Assembly (NCBI GenBank): GCA_013368325.1
Contig: JAACJK010000178.1
Location: 113,926-177,925, forward strand
DNA: 64,000 bases
Direction: 5' to 3'
Source: Ephemerocybe angulata
Lineage: Eukaryota; Basidiomycota; Agaricomycetes; Agaricales; Psathyrellaceae
Each line of letters begins with the position of its first letter. Positions within the stretch are counted from its first letter, which is position 1. This document shows, piece after piece, positions 58,833 to 64,000 of this stretch. Under the pieces are notes generated by a model. The model was not told the DNA's origin. It searched no databases and saw nothing but the letters and a program-made list of their open reading frames with translations. Made by a program: the position numbers and the translations under genes.

Positions 58833-59552
58833 CTAATGGATTGATGCCTCGTGGTACATCGTATAACCGCTTATCCTCGAAGAAGCTATGCTAGCAGTTA
58901 GCGAAGCACCATACCGTGAACACGCAGGAGGCTTACCTATAGACCAACGTCTCCACGAAGTAGAGGTCCTCCACTACGACATCGCAGACGATGCCGTCCT
59001 TGTCGGCCTTCACGACGAGAACGTTGCCCCATACGCTTCGTATGCCGCTTCCTGCCCTAGCCTTGAATAAAGAGTAGAGTTGATTCAGCGGAAGGTCGGT
59101 CGAACCCCGCCCCTGTGCAGAAGAACGTCAGTACGAATTGCCGGACAAGGGAATCAGAGCGTGAAATTGGTCGCACCCTTTTCTTCGCTCTGAATATTGA
59201 CCAAGTATAACGCTGAGGGCGGGGAGCGCAGGATGGATAATGCGTAATACAATGTCCGCCTCCCTCGAGGTTTCTCAGCGTGGGGGGATAGGGACTGCGG
59301 TCGGCTGACATAAATACCGTTCGACGTAGAGGTCAATCGGTCGAGTCCCCTCCTCGAATCCAGGATGGACAGCGACCGAAACTATCTGGACGCTCGTACT
59401 GTGAGCGCCTATGACGCTGGCCTTCACAGTCCTGAACAGCCCATGCTATTGAAGGGGAATCAGACTCCTGTTTCCATCGCGCGAGCTTCACGCACCTGTT
59501 GGGCCACGTCGAGGCCGTTGGAAATCGACCTAATCTCGTCTTCGCTGTGCAT
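58833..59552 (-). CDS. hypothetical protein A', diverged relative of protein A, possibly disrupted
   Basis: Exon 1 59552-59496 reads MHSEDEIRSISNGLDVAQQ (compare YDKDVELCVAAARSASR in A). Exon 2 59445-59318 reads HGLFRTVKASVIGAHSTSVQ and GTRPIDLYVE (compare WPMVKCAFFGTRCTKPFIV and GMDVMFRSYV). After a 54-base intron, exon 3 from 59263 gives ADIVLRIIHPALPALSVILG and FHALIPLSGNS. A later exon has TDLPLNQLYSLFKARAGSG, GNVLVVKADKDGIVC and VEDLYFVETLVY (compare GSVLVVKSNHMDVV). The last part ends YTMYHEASIH at 58833. The junction between exons 3 and 4 cannot be made in phase without dropping conserved residues, so the gene may be broken there. Confidence 0.5.
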
Positions 59553-59769
59553 TGGGCGGGAGGCAGGAATGGGGCACTGCGTTCATCAGGCCGCCATCGT
59601 CAAGCGACTAGTTCGTGCGAGCCGAGCTGTGACGGAGCGCACGTCGTAGCCTTGATGCCTGCAGCACCCTTGTCTGTATCACAAGGATATCAGCGAGGGG
59701 CGGGAGCACATCGAGTCTTCTAGCCAGGCACACCTATATTCCTTTTGTTCGACAAGATCCGTAAATGTT

Positions 59770-60075
59770 TCAGATGTACAACAAAAGGTGAGAAGAGCGC
59801 GCGGGCTTCGGCAGGGAGGGTGAGCTGACAGGCTCCATGTCGGATACGATGGAACCCCAGATCCTACCAGATCTCAAAGAGAGCTTACCTAGAATGGGGT
59901 AGTAGAGGGCGACGGCATCGATGGGTCGGGTGGTATCTGGGATCGAGGGGTGCAATGGCGAAGGGCACGATTGGAATCGAGTTGCTTTGGACTGGGTATG
60001 TTTGGTAGACGGTACATAGCACTCGATGCCAAACAAGCGACCATTGTCGCCAAACACGTGCACGTCGCGCGTCAT
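59770..60075 (-). CDS. possible small gene downstream of Helitron helicase
   Basis: The open frame starts at ATG 60075, seven bases after the helicase stop, and reads MTRDVHVFGDNGRLFGIECY, then TTRPIDAVALYYPILG. A gtaagc donor at about 59889 and a cctgtcag acceptor near 59825 suggest an intron; the downstream frame after splicing is unclear. TRPID also occurs in protein A' (GTRPIDLYV), which hints at a further diverged member of that family, but the similarity is too short to rely on. Confidence 0.3.
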   Translation of the reverse strand: MTRDVHVFGDNGRLFGIECYVPSTKHTQSKATRFQSCPSPLHPSIPDTTRPIDAVALYYPILGKLSLRSGRIWGSIVSDMEPVSSPSLPKPARSSHLLLYI

Positions 60076-60081
60076 TGCAAT

Positions 60082-63000
60082 CTACATCTGGGTGTACACT
60101 GCCATGGACGCGACCTTGCGGTCAAATACGGAGAGCGTGTTCTTATGAAGACCACTGGACAACGAATACTCGTAAGTAACCAATCCGTTCATCTGCATAT
60201 CGTCATAGCGGTACACGCGCAAGGACTCGTCCACGATACGAGCCGCGAAGTGATCGGCTCCCCAGTACACAACGCCCGCCAACCTATAGCGCGCGTTACT
60301 CAGCTCTATGCTCGAATCGATTACCAGACGCTTTCTAAGGGTATCGAACGGTAGGAAGGGCAACTGTACGCACATCAACTGCGGGTACTCATTCTCGAGC
60401 AAGAGGTCGCCGTCACAATCACTGCACGAGCCTGCGACGGCTTCTAACGACCTGACGTATGTCGACACCTGTACGACCCGAGAGAGGCTAGATCTCATAT
60501 CGACATAGGGGCCAATACCCTCAAAGACACCAGTGCCAGGGGTTCTTGCATGGCAGCCCATGCATAATCGGTATGTGAGGTTTGAAGGGCTGCCGAGCTG
60601 CGAACCCCCAATGATCTGCACCAGGGAATAGAGGTCGGTCCCCGCCTGGCCCCTCGGGAAGCTATCACCTTCCGCAAGCCAGAGCCTTTCACGTATGCCG
60701 TATCTGCACTCGTTTAACGCGGCAGCTCCCCGGTCGATCGCGGCGAACATCTCGAACATGTATTCCAGATACCAGCTCGCAGGTGCGAGCTGGGAAATGA
60801 ACGTCGTACTACGCGTGTACCACACGTATCTCAATATTGTAAGGAAGGAATCATGGGCACAGCTCCAGTCAACTGAATCCCACTCCCAGCTGTCCAACCA
60901 CTTCTCTCTGAACTCCTCTTGACGAGACTCGCGCGGTATTTCAGGGTCTACCCTGATTTTTTTCTTTGCACTCTCCACCAGTGCAATATGATCAGCCTTA
61001 CGTTTTCTGTTACGCTTCGAGGCTTCGCTCTCCCCGGCTGACCCCTCCTTCCTCTTCCAGGTCTTGTACGCTACGACTGTCGACGCTCTCAACTTTTGCA
61101 CCACTTCCGCCGGGATCTCTCGGTCGTAACGACGCTTCGTGATTTCGTCTAAAGTGTCAATCATACGGAACTCCTGTCTGAGATGGCCAGATATACCGCC
61201 TGTGAGCTTTTCCTCTTTGAAATCTCTGAGGATCGCAGTTGCTGACGCCTTAGTACCCCTCGACAGGGCAGTGTACATTGCCTGATGGTTCCGCGAACGC
61301 GTAAGATCGACCACGTTGACCTCCCTGGTCTTACCCTGGGAGGCATAATCAGTCATCGCGAAGTTGAGGATGACGGGTACCTGTTGCCGGGAAACGCTGA
61401 TCTTCGCGTCGTTGGGCAGGACGGCTGTAATCGCAGTGGAGATCTTCATTAGCGGCACGACATTCTCTTCGAGATAGGGTAATTTGATGGGGTCTTTGGG
61501 ATTGAGGAGCTCGACGAAGAGTACGTCCAATGCGAACTTTCCAGGGTGACCTGAGATCTCACGAGAGGTCCAGCCTCTGACCTTAGCCTCCTGACCCTTC
61601 GTAATGCACAACTCAGTTGCGTCGTTATTCCGAATCATGACAGGCATCCCTACGCAAAGAGGCAGACATGCTGGTACATGCTCGCTAGTATACGGCGGCG
61701 ACGTCCAGAGAGCTTCGCGAACGGTGTCTGTCAATTTTATCTTATGTTGGGCGGGAGGTGGCGGGGCCTTCTTGCGACGACCTCTCTGACCGTTGGCCGT
61801 GCTCTGCTTGTCGATGCAGTAGAACATGAAGAGGGGCTGTTTGCTTTCGTGTGCAAAGCGTACGGCGTTCATCTCGTTTATTTGGTCCTTGTGGGTGTTC
61901 CAAGCAGTGATGATGGATACGTTACGCCATAGGGGATCCCCAAGGCTTATTGACGGATTGTTCGCAGGTATCCTCGAACGTAGGAATTCAAGATCAGCTT
62001 CGGTGCATTCCCTGTACCGCATATTGACAAGACACGTTCTGAGTGCGTCTTCGTCTGCATCGTCCGACTCCGTTTGCCGCATGTTCTGACGCAGAACAAC
62101 AACCGTCACAAACATGTTCCACAGAAGGAGTCCAAGGGTATTATCTTGGTCGCCCTGGACCTGGCGGGGCAACTGGACCTTTGAGACTTCTCCGCTGTAG
62201 AGCGAAAGCCCCTTCGCTGGTGGTAGTTGAGCGAAGTCGCCCGCTACGATGATGTTCACTCCGCCGAAGGGGAGGTCATGCAACGTTGTGATGTCCTTCA
62301 ACCTGGCATCGATCAAATACAAGTCTTGGCATGACACCATGGATATCTCGTCCATGAAGACGTAGTCGACCCCTCTCATTCGCAGGCGCGCTTCATCTAG
62401 CGCTTTCCCTCCCCTGGGGGCGTACGCGCGTCTATCCCCCGTAGCGACCCCAAGATAAGAGTGGTAAGTCGACCCACGCACCACCGACGCCGCCGCACCG
62501 GTGGGTGCAGTTACCACCATCCGGTTCCCTTGATTCCGCACGTCGAACCATAAACGCAACGCGTTTATAACCTGCGTCTTTCCTGTGCCCCCCATGCCAC
62601 CTATGTACATGAGGAGCTGGTCGGCACGGGGTGACACAGAATGGTTGGCGACTATCCTGAAGGCACGCGTCTGCTCCTCATTCAGTGAGTACAGCTGCAC
62701 AGTTTCATTCAGTTGAGCGCTAACATCGGCGTCGTTCAGGTTGAAGTCAGCGTGGAAGTACGACCCTGGGACAACACGGGCGTCATTAATCACCTGCACG
62801 TCGATGTCCATGTCATCTTCCAATGCGTACTGATTTGGCACAGCAGTAGCCAGGCGCGCATTCATGACTTTCCGCCTCTCCGATGCGACGACGTCCTTCC
62901 ATTTGCTTGGAGCAAATGATCGCTCCGGGGCAAACGCCCTACCAGCCATTGAGGCGGTAGACGACGCCCCGTCTACATGCCAACCAGCTGAATGGAGGAC

Positions 63001-63138
63001 GACCTCCACTTCCTTCATCTGATCCACCTTCTTCTGGGACCATGTACCGATCTCCTCATCCTTTGGATCGACATCCATGTCGAAGTGGTCATCCTCGTTG
63101 GGTAACTCCTCGCCCTCGTCGTCAGACCCCGCGTCTCG
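60082..63138 (-). CDS. Helitron RepHel protein, helicase part with C-terminal peptidase-like domain
   Basis: Pif1-like superfamily 1 helicase of a Helitron rolling-circle transposon. Motifs in order: Walker A GGMGGTGKTQVINALRLW; Ia VTAPTGAAASVVRGSTYHSY; II DYVFMDEISMVSCQDLY; III NIIVAGDFAQLPPAKG; LRQNMRQ; V/VI MTDYASQGKTREVNVVDLTR and YTALSRGTKAS. After a basic linker the C-terminal region reads DSVDWSCAHDSFLTILRYVW (candidate catalytic Cys), has CMGCH and CSDC pairs that could bind zinc, and VVYWGADHFAARIVDESLRV (candidate His). This is the pattern of papain-fold ubiquitin-peptidase-like domains seen fused to fungal Helitron helicases. The frame is open from 63138 to the stop at 60082 with no break. 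The upstream replicase part lies in other frames (next entry). Confidence 0.88.
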   Translation of the reverse strand, partial: RDAGSDDEGEELPNEDDHFDMDVDPKDEEIGTWSQKKVDQMKEVEVVLHSAGWHVDGASSTASMAGRAFAPERSFAPSKWKDVVASERRKVMNARLATAVPNQYALEDDMDIDVQVINDARVVPGSYFHADFNLNDADVSAQLNETVQLYSLNEEQTRAFRIVANHSVSPRADQLLMYIGGMGGTGKTQVINALRLWFDVRNQGNRMVVTAPTGAAASVVRGSTYHSYLGVATGDRRAYAPRGGKALDEARLRMRGVDYVFMDEISMVSCQDLYLIDARLKDITTLHDLPFGGVNIIVAGDFAQLPPAKGLSLYSGEVSKVQLPRQVQGDQDNTLGLLLWNMFVTVVVLRQNMRQTESDDADEDALRTCLVNMRYRECTEADLEFLRSRIPANNPSISLGDPLWRNVSIITAWNTHKDQINEMNAVRFAHESKQPLFMFYCIDKQSTANGQRGRRKKAPPPPAQHKIKLTDTVREALWTSPPYTSEHVPACLPLCVGMPVMIRNNDATELCITKGQEAKVRGWTSREISGHPGKFALDVLFVELLNPKDPIKLPYLEENVVPLMKISTAITAVLPNDAKISVSRQQVPVILNFAMTDYASQGKTREVNVVDLTRSRNHQAMYTALSRGTKASATAILRDFKEEKLTGGISGHLRQEFRMIDTLDEITKRRYDREIPAEVVQKLRASTVVAYKTWKRKEGSAGESEASKRNRKRKADHIALVESAKKKIRVDPEIPRESRQEEFREKWLDSWEWDSVDWSCAHDSFLTILRYVWYTRSTTFISQLAPASWYLEYMFEMFAAIDRGAAALNECRYGIRERLWLAEGDSFPRGQAGTDLYSLVQIIGGSQLGSPSNLTYRLCMGCHARTPGTGVFEGIGPYVDMRSSLSRVVQVSTYVRSLEAVAGSCSDCDGDLLLENEYPQLMCVQLPFLPFDTLRKRLVIDSSIELSNARYRLAGVVYWGADHFAARIVDESLRVYRYDDMQMNGLVTYEYSLSSGLHKNTLSVFDRKVASMAVYTQM

Positions 63139-64000
63139 TCACCATTATACTGTGCGGCTACCTGGTTCCGCAATTGTGCATGATAGTCGTCCCGGCTATC
63201 GTAGCACTCGTGCCGGATCATAAAGTTCTGAATGATCTTCAAGTGCCGAGGTGCAAACGAATGCCTATCGAAGGCGCTCTCCCAGTCCTCCGCTGAAGAC
63301 CTCAGATCCGTGGCGACCCTCCACGGTGAGAACAAGGTGAGCATAGTGCAACAGTAATAGTTTCTGTCGTCGCTGTCTGACCTAGGGAGATGAGGGCCGA
63401 TGATGTTAGGCACGACGAGCTGCATCGCCCCACATCATATAGACGCGGTGAGTATCTCTTAGTGGGTGCCCTTCCAAGTACTTAAGTAATTTAAGGGAGG
63501 GTTTCTTGATACCTACAACGTACTTCCGCACACTACACTGGATCCAGTCGTAAAGGCATACCGTGTCCAATTCAGCCGGGCGCATGACATAGTCATCCAC
63601 GTTCGATTTACTCAGTATTCTTCCATGTGATCTGGACACCGTCACCGTGTCCGTGTCCGCCGAGGGAGTGGTATCCCCACTGTCCACGTCACTGTCGGTA
63701 CCATCCCGTCGTCGGTTGGAGACTCGAACGACGAGGACAAATGCGGACCCTCGCAATCCATCGGGTCTCCACTTGTCTCGAACGTTTGGGTAATAGCGTC
63801 CCATTTTTCGAGGACATAAGAGACGTAAGGCCTCCAGTAGAGTGTCACAAAGTCATGGCTAGAATAGTGATCAGGATGACCCAGCAAGTACATTGCTGCC
63901 ATGGGTCCCCCAATCTCTATCTTCGAGGTTAGTGAGTTGGCCATCTTGAGTATGAGCTTGCGGGCGGCATCGTTCTCATCCTTGCTCTCATCCTTGATAT
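63015..64000 (-). pseudogene. Helitron RepHel N-terminal (Helitron_like_N) part, frameshifted and cut by window edge
   Basis: From the window edge the minus strand reads IKDESKDENDAARKLILKMA, NSLTSKIEIGGPMAAMYLLG and HPDHYSSHDFVTLYWRPYV, typical of the Helitron_like_N region. It then changes frame at about 63640-63720 to continue as VDDYVMRPAELDTVCLYDWI. It changes again near 63415-63430 to VVPNIIGPHLPRSDSDDRNY, YCCTMLTLFSPWR and MIRHECYDSRDDYHAQLRNQ. A third change at about 63125-63160 leads into the helicase frame (SDDEGEELPNEDDHFDMDVD). All three breaks lie in less conserved stretches. Helitron genes seldom have introns, so single-base indels are the simplest reading, meaning a decaying copy or sequence errors. 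Confidence 0.72.

Larger units (their letters stand above)
60082..64000 (-). mobile_element. Helitron (autonomous-type, partial), continues beyond right edge
   Basis: Defined by the RepHel coding region. The element is oriented leftward, so its 3' end should lie somewhere left of 60082 and its 5' end beyond 64000. The terminal TC and CTRR ends and the 3' hairpin could not be placed by eye. If the small genes at 52.4-60 kb are cargo, the element would be over 11 kb, but this is not demonstrated. Confidence 0.75.

Noticed and set aside
59365..59649. Plus-strand frame of 94 codons with a TATA-like word upstream
   Set aside because: The minus strand here carries exons 1 and 2 of A', which align with gene A; the plus frame is its shadow.
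1..64000. CRISPR arrays, rRNA and tRNA genes, bacterial-type operons
   Set aside because: The sequence is a spliced eukaryotic genome; no regularly spaced repeats, rRNA segments or tRNA box patterns were found by eye.

Overview
The window is nuclear DNA of a basidiomycete fungus, most likely an Agaricomycete. Genes are split by many short introns of about 50-75 bases with GT...AG ends. DUF6533 membrane proteins, large F-box families and a Helitron-type RepHel protein all fit this. No rRNA, tRNA or CRISPR array could be supported.

Layout. 1-3900: two tandem DUF6533 membrane-protein genes, the first cut by the window edge. 6064-6922: a secreted DUF3455 protein. 8351-20226: a housekeeping block with HMG-CoA synthase, the RNase P/MRP subunit Rpp40, a disordered hypothetical protein, a lone F-box-like protein, a Vps9 Rab5-GEF with a CUE domain, and pantothenate synthetase. 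21567-44180: a lineage-specific F-box family of six related genes, three on + (21567-27361) and three on - (36038-44180). They flank a REG1-like phosphatase regulator and a 4.6 kb gene-poor stretch, and an AIG1-like GTPase sits between two minus-strand copies. Two of the six copies carry single-base frameshifts. 44481-51455: a PACT-domain microtubule-organising-centre protein and mitochondrial cardiolipin synthase. 52-64 kb: accessory DNA with small, intron-containing genes of unknown function, followed by a Helitron replicase/helicase that runs off the right edge.

The most unusual arrangement is at 55.1-59.6 kb. Two unknown genes, A (55130-55867) and B (56042-57288), are followed tail to tail by diverged relatives B' (57773-58748) and A' (58833-59552) on the other strand. 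A', B' and the Helitron helicase all read leftward. This looks like an old inverted duplication of a two-gene unit beside a rolling-circle transposon. The helicase ends in an apparent papain-like cysteine-peptidase domain with zinc-ligand-like CxxC pairs. Its upstream replicase part appears frameshifted in three places.

The housekeeping genes are unlinked in function: mevalonate pathway, RNA processing, endosomal traffic, vitamin B5 synthesis, glucose signalling, microtubule nucleation and cardiolipin. No biosynthetic cluster is apparent. Exon boundaries given here were read by eye from splice signals and reading-frame continuity.
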